Notes: generated by a model not told the origin, from the letters alone. Counted from the first letter of the stretch, positions 1-8,021 are shown. The stretch: DNA of 64,000 bases from an uncultured Flavobacteriales bacterium (GCA_903873905.1 CAIQQJ010000115.1:42356-106355), one strand, 5' to 3'. Translations and numbers: made by a program.

Positions 1-505
1 TTTCCCTAGCAGAAACAATTATGTTGGCAAGCTTTGCTGCATTTTCAACATCACCGAATTCTCTGAACATATTTCGCAATTGACGCTCATCGTAAGTGTT
101 CAACACTTCTTCTGCATCAGTTGTTGCGGAACGATTCATGCGCATATCAAGAGGTCCATCAAAACGCGTTGAAAATCCTCTTTCAGGTTCATCAATTTGA
201 TGCGAAGAAATTCCGAGATCAGCGAGGATTCCATCAACCGGAATTGCATTGTGCAAGCGGAGGAAATTTTTCAGGAATCTGAAATTCTGTCTGACAAGAA
301 TGAATCGCGGGTCATCAATTGCATTTACAACCGCATCTTCATCCTGATCAAATGCGATCAGTTTTCCTTTTTCTCCCAATTGCGCAAGCATTGCGCGTGA
401 GTGACCTCCACCTCCGAAAGTAACGTCAACATACGTTCCGTCGCTTTGAATGGCCAAACCCTCTAGGCTTTCATTTAAAAGAACGGGATTATGGTAAGTC
501 GACAT
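1..505 (-). CDS. rsmH: 16S rRNA (cytosine-1402-N4)-methyltransferase RsmH, C-terminal part outside window
   Basis: This gene is absent from the ORF track because it runs off the left edge. Reading leftward from the ATG at 505 gives MSTYHNPVLLNESLEGL, then the SAM-binding glycine motif VTFGGGGHS and DGILADLGISSHQ, which are hallmark RsmH (MraW) motifs. The family methylates N4 of C1402 in 16S rRNA in the ribosomal decoding centre. The start overlaps the end of mraZ by about 17 bases; a second ATG at 508 is equally possible. The mraZ-rsmH order is the conserved head of the division and cell-wall (dcw) cluster, so ftsL, pbp and mur genes are expected beyond the window. About 168 residues are visible. 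Confidence 0.95.
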   Translation of the reverse strand, partial: MSTYHNPVLLNESLEGLAIQSDGTYVDVTFGGGGHSRAMLAQLGEKGKLIAFDQDEDAVVNAIDDPRFILVRQNFRFLKNFLRLHNAIPVDGILADLGISSHQIDEPERGFSTRFDGPLDMRMNRSATTDAEEVLNTYDERQLRNMFREFGDVENAAKLANIIVSARE

Positions 506-968
506 CATCTCCCTTATTGCCCATTGCACCCATTACCTCTTCAGCAAGTGAACCGAAATCAACTGAAGGATCATTGATCGCTTTTTCATAACAATCCTTG
601 TCCCAGATTTCAATCATATTCACTGCAGCTGACATAACGATGTTTTTGGAAATTCCAGCGAATGTCACTAAGTCTTTCGGCACAAGAATTCGTCCGCTAC
701 TGTCGAGATCAACAGGCTTCACACCGGCATTAAACATTCGGATGAAGTCAACATTTTTTTTCTTGAAGCGATTCAGTTTGCTAATGTCCTTCACTAATAC
801 ATTCCACTCATTTATTGAATAGAGTTCGAGGCACTTGTGAAACACACTACGCTTAACAACGAAACCTTTTTTCAGAATTGTCTGTAGCTGCTTTTTGAAT
901 GCAACAGGCAGGAGCAAACGCCCCTTCGCATCAATGTTGCACTCGTAAACACCAATCAAACTATTCAT
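489..968 (-). CDS. mraZ: Transcriptional regulator MraZ
   Basis: This 159-residue protein has the two AbrB/SpoVT-like half-domains of MraZ, each with the DxxxR signature (DAKGRLLLPVAFK near residue 15, DSSGRILVPKDL near 90). MraZ is a DNA-binding ring-forming protein that represses its own dcw operon in the species studied. The gene heads the operon and overlaps rsmH. Three GTGGG direct repeats with 10-bp spacing lie 39 to 63 bases upstream, which fits autoregulation. Length is near the family's usual 140-155 residues with a slightly long acidic tail (GDDVDLP). The start MNSLIGVYECNIDAKGR fits the family N-terminus. Confidence 0.95.
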   Translation of the reverse strand: MNSLIGVYECNIDAKGRLLLPVAFKKQLQTILKKGFVVKRSVFHKCLELYSINEWNVLVKDISKLNRFKKKNVDFIRMFNAGVKPVDLDSSGRILVPKDLVTFAGISKNIVMSAAVNMIEIWDKDCYEKAINDPSVDFGSLAEEVMGAMGNKGDDVDLP

Positions 969-987
969 GTTATTGCTTCTTGAGCCG

Positions 988-995
988 TAAAAGTA
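988..995 (-). promoter_or_regulatory. Possible -7 element of the mraZ promoter
   Basis: TACTTTTA on the minus strand resembles the Bacteroidota -7 box TAnnTTTG with one mismatch. It lies just downstream of the MraZ boxes and 20 bases before the start codon. A TTG 25 bases upstream is further than the usual 18-22, so this is only a candidate. Confidence 0.35.
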
Positions 996-1006
996 TTGAA
1001 ATAATT

Positions 1007-1031
1007 CCCACTATTTCCCACAAAACCCCAC
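1007..1031 (-). promoter_or_regulatory. MraZ operator: three GTGGG boxes, 10-bp period
   Basis: On the minus strand the sequence reads GTGGGGTTTTGTGGGAAATAGTGGG, that is GTGGG at 1027-1031, 1017-1021 and 1007-1011, exactly 10 bp apart. MraZ of E. coli and other bacteria is known to bind TGGGN direct repeats with 5-nt spacers in the mraZ promoter. The boxes sit 39-63 bases before the mraZ start codon. Confidence 0.85.
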
Positions 1032-1455
1032 TTTTGTTGATAACTTACCTATCAACACTTAAAATCGTAGTAGTTTCTGACTTATCATTTGCGTGAAAGG
1101 CTTGAAAACACTGAGATATATTGAATTTTATGACACTATTTTCAAGTGGGGGAAATGAACAATGGGCAAGAAACTTTGGAATTCAGAAACAAACCCAGAA
1201 GAAGCTTTGAAAAAAAATAAACAATAAAATATTATTTCATCAATTACATGAAAGTCAATAGAATTAAGCACTTCAAAGATTCAGCATAAAATGAACTATA
1301 GCTTTTTCTAATAAAATTTCTTTTTACGGTAACAATTGAACAATTATGCAAAAACTCTTAAACAGTAAGATTCCATTGATATTACAAGCTAATTGCAAAA
1401 AAAAAGAATTGAAAAAATTGATTTCAGATGTAGGGTATATCTGAAAAATCCAGAG

Positions 1456-1463
1456 TAATTTTG
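1456..1463 (+). promoter_or_regulatory. -7 element of the glsA-like gene
   Basis: TAATTTTG matches the Bacteroidota -7 consensus TAnnTTTG exactly and ends 10 bases before the ATG at 1474, which implies a 5' leader of only a few bases. No TTG at the normal -33 distance was found. Confidence 0.5.
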
Positions 1464-1473
1464 CGCCTGAAAT

Positions 1474-2325
1474 ATGAAGAAGGATCCATTTATCAATGTT
1501 GAAAAAATCATTCGCGGAAAAAATCCCCGGCTCTTGAAATGGATGCCAAAATTTTTATTGAATTATGTGAAACGTATTCTTCATGAGAAAGATGTAAATG
1601 ATTTCATGGAGCTGCATGGGCATAACAGAAATCTCGATTTTGTTAATGCCATACTAACAGATTTCAAAACAAAAATTGTCGTAAAAGGAATAGAAAACAT
1701 TCCGGAGCATGGGGGAGTTATCATTGCATCCAATCATCCACTTGGTGGATTTGACGGCCTTGCATTGATTAAAGCGGTTTCAGAAAAAAGATTGGACATA
1801 CGATTTTTGGTAAATGATATTTTACTGAATTTAAGTCCACTGAATGATTTTTTTGTTCCTGTAAATAAACATGGGGCACAAAATGCGATTTCAAAAATTG
1901 AAGAAACCTATAAATCCGATAATGCAATTTTGGTTTTTCCTGCTGGACTCGTTTCTCGAAAACAAAAAGGAAAAATCATGGATCTCGAATGGAAAAAAAG
2001 TTTCATTGCAAAATCCATACAATATCATAAGCCTATTGTCCCAACATTTATTGATGGAAAAAATTCTTCTTTTTTTTACAACTTTTCCCTATGGAGAAAA
2101 CGCCTAGGGATCAAAGCTAATCTGGAGATGTTTTATCTTTCGGAAGAAACGTTTAAGCAACGACATAAAACAATAACCATTACCTTTGGTGAAGTAGTTC
2201 ATCCATCTATTTTCGATCCAAAAAAATCCCATCGAGAATTGGCAGAACAAATGAAAACACATATCTATGCAATGGGCGAAGGAAAAATTGGACCTTTTTC
2301 CAAACCCAAGGAAAATTCGCTGTAA
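1474..2325 (+). CDS. Glycine-lipid / ornithine-lipid O-acyltransferase (GlsA-like)
   Basis: This PlsC/hemolysin-type acyltransferase has 283 residues. The acceptor motif is NHPLGGFDG (H88, D94; an H-x5-D spacing typical of this branch), followed by FPAGLVSRKQ in the position of the usual EGTRSR block. It lies 14 bases before an OlsB-like N-acyltransferase. In Bacteroides the adjacent glsB and glsA genes make glycine lipids by N-acylating and then O-acylating an amino acid; OlsF is the fused version. Gene order and motifs suggest this is the O-acyltransferase acting at the inner membrane. The amino-acid head group cannot be told from sequence. Translation probably starts at 1474, close behind a -7 box. 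Confidence 0.75.
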   Translation: MKKDPFINVEKIIRGKNPRLLKWMPKFLLNYVKRILHEKDVNDFMELHGHNRNLDFVNAILTDFKTKIVVKGIENIPEHGGVIIASNHPLGGFDGLALIKAVSEKRLDIRFLVNDILLNLSPLNDFFVPVNKHGAQNAISKIEETYKSDNAILVFPAGLVSRKQKGKIMDLEWKKSFIAKSIQYHKPIVPTFIDGKNSSFFYNFSLWRKRLGIKANLEMFYLSEETFKQRHKTITITFGEVVHPSIFDPKKSHRELAEQMKTHIYAMGEGKIGPFSKPKENSL

Positions 2326-2339
2326 AGAATCAAAACAAA

Positions 2340-3272
2340 ATGCAAGCACTTATTCCTCCTGTCGCACGTCATCTCCTCGAGCAAGAGCTGAATGAACATA
2401 CATTTGTGCGAGATGCTCGTGGAGGAGAAAATCAAATATTTATTGTGAATATTCACAATGCACCAAACACGCTTCAGGAAATTGGCAGACTTCGTGAATT
2501 GACTTTTCGTGCTGCAGGTGGCGGAACGGATAAAGCTTGCGATCTGGATGATTTTGACACATGTGAAAAATGCTATGAGCAATTGATTGTTTGGAGTCCC
2601 GAAAACAAAGAAATTGTTGGCGGCTATCGATTCATTCGCTGTTGTGATTCCAGGACTCCAGATGGAAATTATCATCTTGCAACAACAGAACTTTTTACTT
2701 TCAGTGATAATTTCAAAAAAGATTTTCTCCCTTACACAATTGAACTTGGAAGATCTTTTGTTCAACCCAATTATCAACCTTCCATTTCAAATCGGAAAGG
2801 TCTTTTTTCTCTTGATAATTTGTGGGACGGACTCGGCGCACTTGTGGTTGACAATCCAGACATGAAATATTTTTACGGGAAGGTGACAACCTATCGACAT
2901 TATAATGTTGAAGCTCGAGATTATATTCTTCATTTCATGAATCATTATTTTCCAGACGAAAATCATCTTGTTACTCCAATTCATCCTGTACAAATCAAAA
3001 CCGATGTGAGTTCTTTTGAAAAAGAACTTGATACGTTAAATTACAAAGAGGGACATAAAATTCTTAATCAGCATGTGCGGGCATTGGGGGAAAATATTCC
3101 TCCATTGGTAAATTCATACATGAACCTCAGTGCAACCATGCTAAATTTCGGAACTGCCGTGAATGATGAATTTGGTGATGTTGATGAAACAGGAATTATG
3201 GTAACGATTTCAGATATTTATCCGACAAAAAAAGAACGGCACATCAGTTCATATGCGGGCAGGGAAAAATAA
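2340..3272 (+). CDS. Acyl-ACP-dependent amino-acid N-acyltransferase (GlsB/OlsB-like, GNAT fold)
   Basis: The 310-residue protein matches the GNAT-like hemolysin/OlsB family. Recognisable blocks are GRLRELTFRAAGGGTDKACDLDDFD (about residues 50-75), QLIVWSPENKEIVGGYRFI and ELGRSFVQPNYQP. The family moves a 3-hydroxy fatty acid from acyl-ACP to the amine of glycine or ornithine, the first step of amino-acid lipid synthesis. It probably shares an mRNA with the O-acyltransferase 14 bases upstream, in the order O- then N-acyltransferase. Glycine rather than ornithine is inferred from the phylum only. The C-terminal 60 residues (MLNFGTAVNDEFGDVDETGIMVTISDIYPTKKERH) are normal for the family. Confidence 0.78.
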   Translation: MQALIPPVARHLLEQELNEHTFVRDARGGENQIFIVNIHNAPNTLQEIGRLRELTFRAAGGGTDKACDLDDFDTCEKCYEQLIVWSPENKEIVGGYRFIRCCDSRTPDGNYHLATTELFTFSDNFKKDFLPYTIELGRSFVQPNYQPSISNRKGLFSLDNLWDGLGALVVDNPDMKYFYGKVTTYRHYNVEARDYILHFMNHYFPDENHLVTPIHPVQIKTDVSSFEKELDTLNYKEGHKILNQHVRALGENIPPLVNSYMNLSATMLNFGTAVNDEFGDVDETGIMVTISDIYPTKKERHISSYAGREK

Positions 3273-3308
3273 TTCTTTTGCTCTTTATTTTGCTTATTCC
3301 ATCTCTTC

Positions 3309-3920
3309 TTGAAAATTTCATCAGCAGTTTACATCAGCAGCAACGCAAAATTTGAAGATTGTCCTCCAGCGGATAAACCGGAATATGCTTTTATCGGTCG
3401 TTCTAATGTTGGGAAATCTTCCTTGATCAATATGCTTTGTGGAATAAATGGTTTGGCAAGAATTTCCTCTACGCCCGGCAAAACGCAAATCATAAACCAT
3501 TATTTAATAAATGATAAATGGTATTTGGTGGATTTGCCAGGTTATGGTTATGCGAAAGTTTCAAAATTAAAACGCGCACAGTTTAACCAAATGATCAGCC
3601 GTTATATTCTTGGAAGAAAAAATCTAATGTGTGTTTTTATTCTGGTTGATTCTAGGATTGAACCGCAGGCCATTGATTTGGAATTCATGGAAAATCTTGC
3701 AACAATGGAAATTGCTTTTACTGTGGTTTTCACAAAGTGCGACAAACTTTCTTCAATAAAATTGCCAAAAGCAATTGCTGCCTATAAAAGGACCATGCTA
3801 AAAACGTGGGAAGAATTTCCAAAACATTTTCTTACTTCAGCTGAAAAGAAAACAGGACGTGCTGATATTTTGGATTTCATTGAAGAAACCAATTTGATTT
3901 TCGATCAGCTTAACAGTTGA
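3309..3920 (+). CDS. engB: Ribosome biogenesis GTPase EngB/YihA (YsxC)
   Basis: This 203-residue TRAFAC GTPase shows G1 GRSNVGKSS (about residue 30), G2 region SSTPGKTQ, G3 DLPGYGYAK and G4 TKCD, followed by a SAEKKTGR G5 block. The EngB family helps late assembly of the 50S subunit. The start is a TTG (MKISSAVYISSNAKFEDCPP); the first in-frame ATG is inside the G domain and would destroy it, so TTG is forced. No Shine-Dalgarno sequence is visible. The 36-base gap behind the acyltransferase pair suggests co-transcription. Confidence 0.95.
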   Translation: MKISSAVYISSNAKFEDCPPADKPEYAFIGRSNVGKSSLINMLCGINGLARISSTPGKTQIINHYLINDKWYLVDLPGYGYAKVSKLKRAQFNQMISRYILGRKNLMCVFILVDSRIEPQAIDLEFMENLATMEIAFTVVFTKCDKLSSIKLPKAIAAYKRTMLKTWEEFPKHFLTSAEKKTGRADILDFIEETNLIFDQLNS

Positions 3921-3924
3921 TTAT

Positions 3925-4332
3925 TTAGGGATGAATGTGGAAATACATTCGAGTGGTTTTAATGTAATTCCCCTTCCGGTCTTTCACCCACATATCCAAG
4001 ACCATTTCACGATTATTCAGGGTTTGTATTTTATAAATGTATTGATCGGGTTCCGTGCAATACAACCATAATTCCACTTTGTTTTTCAAAGTATAATTAC
4101 AAGCATAATTCTGATCCGACAAATCAAAAAGAATTGTTCCTTCAGAAAAAGTAATGGATTCTTTTTTGGGATTTTTATTCTTTCCTTCAAATAACTTTCC
4201 GCATTTTTTTTCAGCTACCAAATCCCATTTTGTTCCCGTTATTTTTTTAAGAAACTTTTCGTCAATTTTTCCAGCGTGCAAAGCGTTCGTTCCCACGATA
4301 ATACTTAGAAAAATAAAAACTATTTTTTTCAT
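3925..4332 (-). CDS. Small secreted protein, possibly lipocalin-like
   Basis: The 135-residue protein begins with a signal peptide (MKKIVFIFLSIIVGTNALHAG) and is probably exported to the periplasm. After it comes ITGTKWDLVAEKKCGKLFEGK, resembling the GxW strand that opens lipocalin-like folds, then alternating beta-type segments (ITFSEGTILFDLSD, YACNYTLKNKVELWLYC) and three cysteines. No family could be named with certainty. It converges on engB with 4 bases between stop codons. A sorting domain is absent, so it is not T9SS cargo. Function unknown. Confidence 0.7.
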   Translation of the reverse strand: MKKIVFIFLSIIVGTNALHAGKIDEKFLKKITGTKWDLVAEKKCGKLFEGKNKNPKKESITFSEGTILFDLSDQNYACNYTLKNKVELWLYCTEPDQYIYKIQTLNNREMVLDMWVKDRKGNYIKTTRMYFHIHP

Positions 4333-4383
4333 GAAATCATGTTTGCTTTAAAGACGTTTAAATCCTGAATCGTTGCCAAAGAA

Positions 4384-4415
4384 AAAGTCCCGTCCTGAAA
4401 TCAGAACGGGACTTT
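4384..4415 (-). terminator. Rho-independent terminator after the PKD/CHU_C gene
   Basis: AAAGTCCCGT and ACGGGACTTT form a 10-bp stem around a 12-base loop that can close further as CTGA/TCAG. On the minus strand the stem is followed by a T run, 14 bases past the stop at 4429. Confidence 0.8.
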
Positions 4416-4428
4416 CCAGAAAAATATT

Positions 4429-6249
4429 TTATTGTTTACCTGATCCTATCAAGGTAAGAAATCCACTTGTGCTGTAATCGCGGGTATCAGTTAGTGCATG
4501 CAAGATGTAATAATAAGTTCCATCGCTACACTTTTGGCCCGATGTGGAATGACCATCCCAATGAATGGCTGGTGCTTCAGATTCGAAAATTTTCACGCCC
4601 CAACGATCAAAGATTTCGATTTTGAATTCTTTCAATCCACTGTTTGGAATGTAAAACTCATCATTTGTTCCGTCACCATTTGGAGAAAATACGTTTGGTA
4701 TTAAAAGACCTTCAAGAACGGTTACGATGGATTGAACTGTGTCAACGCATCCATGAGAATCTGTTGCAGTTAAGGTGACTGTATAAGTTCCAGCGCCAGT
4801 ATAAGTATTTATAGGATTTTGTTGAGTTGAAGTTGAGCCATTGCCAAAATCCCAAACCCACGATGTTGCACCTGTCGTCTGATCAACGAAATTCCATGTT
4901 GATGCCCATGGTCCACTGCCTGTTGTATCGGTTACAAATTGGGCTACTGGACTAGGATAAACTGTTGGAGAACATGTTGCAGGAAGTGAAAAACAATTTG
5001 CATCCAATGGAGAAACAGAAACTACTGTTACAGCAGCAGTACCCGTGGTCCAATTAACATACAATGAATCTGTTCCTTGTCCACCAATTATTGTTCCGTT
5101 TCCAGGTATTGTCCATGTAAATGGAGCAGCTCCGCCTGTCGCAACAAATAAATTATTATTCGAATTTTCGCAGAATGAAGGACAAACAATTGAAGGTGCT
5201 GCTGGTTTTAATTCTGTCAAAACATAAGGTTCACCGGGATTTGCAAATGCCCATGCTGCGCGAGTGCGAGTTGTAAAAATTCCAGAAATTCCAGAAGTGG
5301 CAGCAGCAATATCATTCCACATATTGTTGGATGTTCTCCAATGAGAAACACCATTCCAAGGACCATCCGTTGCGGGAATAAAATAAACTGAAATGTCAGC
5401 AGCGTCATTGCCACTAGGACGAAGAATGGCGTGATAGAAAGTATCGTTAGCGGTACAAATCAATCCATCATTCGTTGCTCGGTTGTAAGTGTCATTATCA
5501 GGATTGTGATTAATGAACCGAACGGTATAGATGTCGTTATTGGTTGCTGTTGGTTTTACGTCAATTGGTCGGTAGCGTGTAGCTACAACACTCGATCCTG
5601 TTGGAAAAAGATAAGTTCCTGTTGAATTTGTTGCTCTAGAAAGTACTCCTGGAGCATCGCTACTTACAAATCCTTCGCTTCCTGGAACCTGAAGATTTAC
5701 AACTGCAGCCACCGCAGGATCATTGACAAAAAATGTATTGATTTGAGTTTCCAATTCACGATCTCCAATATTCAAGACGCCACCACTAGCATCGGTCATT
5801 GCATTTACCAACAACAATGTTTTTTTGCGATTGGCTAATGTTCCTGTGCCTGTGAGTTTGAGATTATGAAATGTAGTAACTGTGCTATTAATGCTTGTAA
5901 TAAATTGTTGTGTATTTCCATTCAATTCCACGGTGCTTGTTCCTCCAACAAAAACAGAATTGTTGATCCAATCCTGTTCCACTTTATAATATCCATTTCC
6001 AGAAGCAGAACCACTATTGATGGTCATGGTTCCTGGCAATAGAAAAAGTGGTGAATTCTTGACAACATCAACCGAACCATCATTTGTAAAGTTGGAAACG
6101 TTGTCGAGGGTAAGACCTCCATTACAATGCAACATTCCACCAGTAGTAACGGCTACAATGGCGCCATTGGAATAAAATATTTGTGCATTTAAACCCGAAG
6201 AAAAAGCGAGAGCCAATAATGCAGAGAAGATGGGGTACTTCTGTTTCAT
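4429..6249 (-). CDS. T9SS type B secreted protein with PKD domain (gliding-motility-associated C-terminal domain)
   Basis: The 606-residue product has a signal peptide (MKQKYPIFSALLALAFSSGLNAQ), a long beta-rich body, a PKD domain at about 435-515 (WVWDFGNGSTSTQQNP, GTYTVTLTATDSHGC) and a CHU_C/TIGR04131 end (IPNVFSPNGDGTNDEFYIP, FDRWGVKIFES, DGTYYYILH). Such ends direct export through the type IX system with surface release or attachment to SprF/PorP-type partners. No SprF/PorP partner is next to it. The GldC gene lies 95 bases upstream and may or may not share a transcript; a perfect CGGTTTAAACCG palindrome at 6264-6275 sits between them. Substrate unknown; adhesin is a guess. Confidence 0.88.
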   Translation of the reverse strand: MKQKYPIFSALLALAFSSGLNAQIFYSNGAIVAVTTGGMLHCNGGLTLDNVSNFTNDGSVDVVKNSPLFLLPGTMTINSGSASGNGYYKVEQDWINNSVFVGGTSTVELNGNTQQFITSINSTVTTFHNLKLTGTGTLANRKKTLLLVNAMTDASGGVLNIGDRELETQINTFFVNDPAVAAVVNLQVPGSEGFVSSDAPGVLSRATNSTGTYLFPTGSSVVATRYRPIDVKPTATNNDIYTVRFINHNPDNDTYNRATNDGLICTANDTFYHAILRPSGNDAADISVYFIPATDGPWNGVSHWRTSNNMWNDIAAATSGISGIFTTRTRAAWAFANPGEPYVLTELKPAAPSIVCPSFCENSNNNLFVATGGAAPFTWTIPGNGTIIGGQGTDSLYVNWTTGTAAVTVVSVSPLDANCFSLPATCSPTVYPSPVAQFVTDTTGSGPWASTWNFVDQTTGATSWVWDFGNGSTSTQQNPINTYTGAGTYTVTLTATDSHGCVDTVQSIVTVLEGLLIPNVFSPNGDGTNDEFYIPNSGLKEFKIEIFDRWGVKIFESEAPAIHWDGHSTSGQKCSDGTYYYILHALTDTRDYSTSGFLTLIGSGKQ

Positions 6250-6263
6250 AGTATTTTCGAAAA

Positions 6264-6275
6264 CGGTTTAAACCG
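6264..6275. promoter_or_regulatory. 12-bp perfect palindrome upstream of the PKD gene
   Basis: CGGTTTAAACCG lies 15 bases before the start codon at 6249 and could be an operator. No regulator can be assigned. Confidence 0.3.
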
Positions 6276-6344
6276 AGCCGACACTAAAATAAAACAATTT
6301 TCATGATAAATAATGGTCACAATCATATTTGCCAAAAAAAAAGC

Positions 6345-6674
6345 CTACTTAGGATCTACAAGCCCCATTTTTTCAGCAAAGTAGGCCGCAAAATCCCGCA
6401 TGTCGCCAGACATTTTTTCCTCACCTGTTGCGCGGGTAAAAGTATCGGACATGGTGACCAAATTTTGATGAAAAAAACGTTTCATTTCATCGATGGGCAT
6501 TGTTTTGGTCCAAAGGTCAATTCGCATGGTATTATGTTCGTTTTCATCCCACATGGTGAGCATGATGGCTTTACTTTTTCCGCCGTCTTGTGAATCGCTG
6601 GCTTTCCATTCAATGGATTCGGGAAGGTTGTTTTCATCAAGGGTGATGGTGAAATTGATGGTGGCTTTTCTCAT
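6345..6674 (-). CDS. gldC: Gliding motility protein GldC
   Basis: The 109-residue cytoplasmic protein reads MRKATINFTITLDENNLPESIEWKASDSQDGG...AIMLTMWDENEHNTMRIDLWTKTMPIDEMKRFFHQNL, which matches GldC across its full usual length (about 110). In Flavobacterium johnsoniae GldC is soluble and its loss reduces but does not abolish gliding. It lies downstream of gldB in the same direction, as in Flavobacterium, but here a type A repeat fills the 268-base gap. It also has its own TAACTTTG box 4 bases before the ATG, suggesting separate, leaderless transcription. Confidence 0.93.
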   Translation of the reverse strand: MRKATINFTITLDENNLPESIEWKASDSQDGGKSKAIMLTMWDENEHNTMRIDLWTKTMPIDEMKRFFHQNLVTMSDTFTRATGEEKMSGDMRDFAAYFAEKMGLVDPK

Positions 6675-6678
6675 GCTG

Positions 6679-6686
6679 CAAAGTTA
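6679..6686 (-). promoter_or_regulatory. -7 element of gldC, nearly touching the start codon
   Basis: The minus strand reads TAACTTTGCAGCATG: an exact TAnnTTTG box, four bases, then the gldC ATG at 6674. If used, the transcript starts at or within the start codon. Confidence 0.5.
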
Positions 6687-6742
6687 GCCAGAGATTTCGC
6701 AGATTTTGCAGATTTTGATTGGGAAAAAACTTGGAGGCTCGA

Positions 6743-6845
6743 TTTTGCGTGAGGGATGGAGGCATTATTGAAGCTCTTTTTTTCGATTTCTTCGAAAAAA
6801 AAGCGACTGCCGAGAGCCCGACCTGACGTAGGAAGGGCACGCCCT
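6743..6845 (+). repeat. Intergenic repeat family A (GCGTGAGGGAT...GGGCACGCCC)
   Basis: The element starts TTTTGCGTGAGGGATGG, contains a strong hairpin (CTTTTTTTCGA / TCGAAAAAAAAG), then GAGAGCCCGACC, and ends GGGCACGCCCT. A second copy is at 52360-52454 on the minus strand with the same start, GAGA-AGCCC block and GGGCACGCC end. It lies between gldC and gldB. I recognise similar elements from other Bacteroidota spacers, but no function is established to my knowledge. Confidence 0.75.
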
Positions 6846-6942
6846 ACTAAAAAGGAGCAGTAGTCAAAAAGCGACAGCGGTAGTTAAAAATAAAAATATC
6901 GGCAAGTTGCTATCAGCGGTCGGTGGTTGAGGCGGTGTTGAA

Positions 6943-8013
6943 TTAGAATTTCGGTTTGTATTTGGAGCGATTCAATAAAGCTGCGCCGTCTTTGAAATTC
7001 ATTAATTCATCGAGGGAAATAGTTGGATTTTTTTCCATGAATGCTTCCACGATTTGCAGCCCAATCCAAGTGCCAGCCCTACCAGGAGATTCTTTCGGAA
7101 AACCAGGAGAAAAGGGGCCGTCTTCAGTATAATGATTGAGATCGTCTTCGTTTTCGGAATACACTTTTTTCTGTTCGATTAAAGTGGCCCACATTCTTGC
7201 TTCATTTTCCTTACACCAATCCAATTTTGATTGTGGAAAACCCGTGATGATGCTATCGGATGCATTTCGCAACAATGCTTTTTCGAGATAGAGTAATTTG
7301 CCTTCGTAAACCATTTTATTGATGAGATCATTTTTCGGTGGATCGTAAGGGAATTCATTCATCATCCAGCCTTTTACAAAACTCACTGCCATGTATTCTT
7401 TTGAACTTACACGACGACGATAAGCTGGCCATTTTTCACGAAGGGATTCGCTGGAATAATAAAAATGATCCTGACCGAGAAAATATTCCAATCCGATTCC
7501 ATAATAATTATCAACTTGGAGAATGCCATAATTAAATCCGGTCATGGTTGTGTAAACACCTTTTGGCAAGGGGCGTTTTGGAAAATGATATCGGAAATGT
7601 TTGTAGGCATCGGTGATATCGTTTTCCAGGAATGAAAAATCGTTGGCGAAAATGGAATTGCATTCTTTCAAAACATCGCGGTAACCCGTATTGAGAATAA
7701 AATCGCGGATGGCATAATCGCAGCCGATTGAATCGTGTGCTTGACTGCAAACAACATGGTTCACAAATCCATCATTAAAATTTCCGAAACGCTGATGAAG
7801 CAATTCCAATGACTGCGTCATTTTATTCGTATCCAAAGCAAAAAAATCTTTTTCATAATGCAGGATTTTCACTTGAGGGACGGAAATGGAAGAAACGTCG
7901 ACATCCAAAGGATCGTGTGAGCAAGAAGAAAAGAAAGTAATTATCAAGAAAAAAGCGGCAGCAATTTTTGTTGCAGCTACAGTTGAAAAAGAAATTGGAC
8001 CTATACCTTTCAT
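6943..8013 (-). CDS. gldB: Gliding motility lipoprotein GldB
   Basis: The 356-residue product has a lipoprotein signal ending FFSSC (Cys31) and matches GldB: VPQVKILHYEKDFFALDT, TGFNYGILQVDNYYGIGLEYFLG, MNEFPYDPPKNDLINKMVYEGKLLY and WIGLQIVEAFMEKNP. GldB is an essential gliding component anchored in the envelope. The neighbours nadE and gldC are also near gldB in flavobacteria. It has a good promoter (TTG-N18-TAATTTTG) in the 54-base divergent gap to the barrel gene. The lipobox is slightly relaxed (Phe at -3) but typical for the phylum. Confidence 0.93.
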   Translation of the reverse strand: MKGIGPISFSTVAATKIAAAFFLIITFFSSCSHDPLDVDVSSISVPQVKILHYEKDFFALDTNKMTQSLELLHQRFGNFNDGFVNHVVCSQAHDSIGCDYAIRDFILNTGYRDVLKECNSIFANDFSFLENDITDAYKHFRYHFPKRPLPKGVYTTMTGFNYGILQVDNYYGIGLEYFLGQDHFYYSSESLREKWPAYRRRVSSKEYMAVSFVKGWMMNEFPYDPPKNDLINKMVYEGKLLYLEKALLRNASDSIITGFPQSKLDWCKENEARMWATLIEQKKVYSENEDDLNHYTEDGPFSPGFPKESPGRAGTWIGLQIVEAFMEKNPTISLDELMNFKDGAALLNRSKYKPKF

Positions 8014-8021
8014 AAAACATT

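Larger units (their letters stand above)
969..1473. other. Divergent intergenic region, mraZ / acyltransferase
   Basis: This 505-base AT-rich region holds the MraZ boxes, a perfect 8-bp dyad TGTTGATA(acttacc)TATCAACA at 1035-1057, a second 8-bp dyad TTTCAGAT/ATCTGAAA at 1422-1446, and a TAATTTTG box next to the acyltransferase start. Nothing gene-like was seen in 1100-1400. Confidence 0.6.

Noticed and set aside
1035-1057. Chromosomal replication origin (DnaA boxes)
   Set aside because: Two imperfect DnaA-like 9-mers form the dyad, but there is no box cluster, no AT-rich unwinding repeat and no dnaA or dnaN nearby.
2265-2777. 170-residue minus-strand ORF
   Set aside because: It overlaps two well-supported acyltransferase genes on the other strand, has no recognisable motif and looks like a shadow ORF.
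4429-6249. SprF/PorP-dependent adhesin locus
   Set aside because: The type B sorting domain suggests a SprF/PorP partner, but the adjacent genes are gldC and an unrelated small protein; no partner gene is seen.
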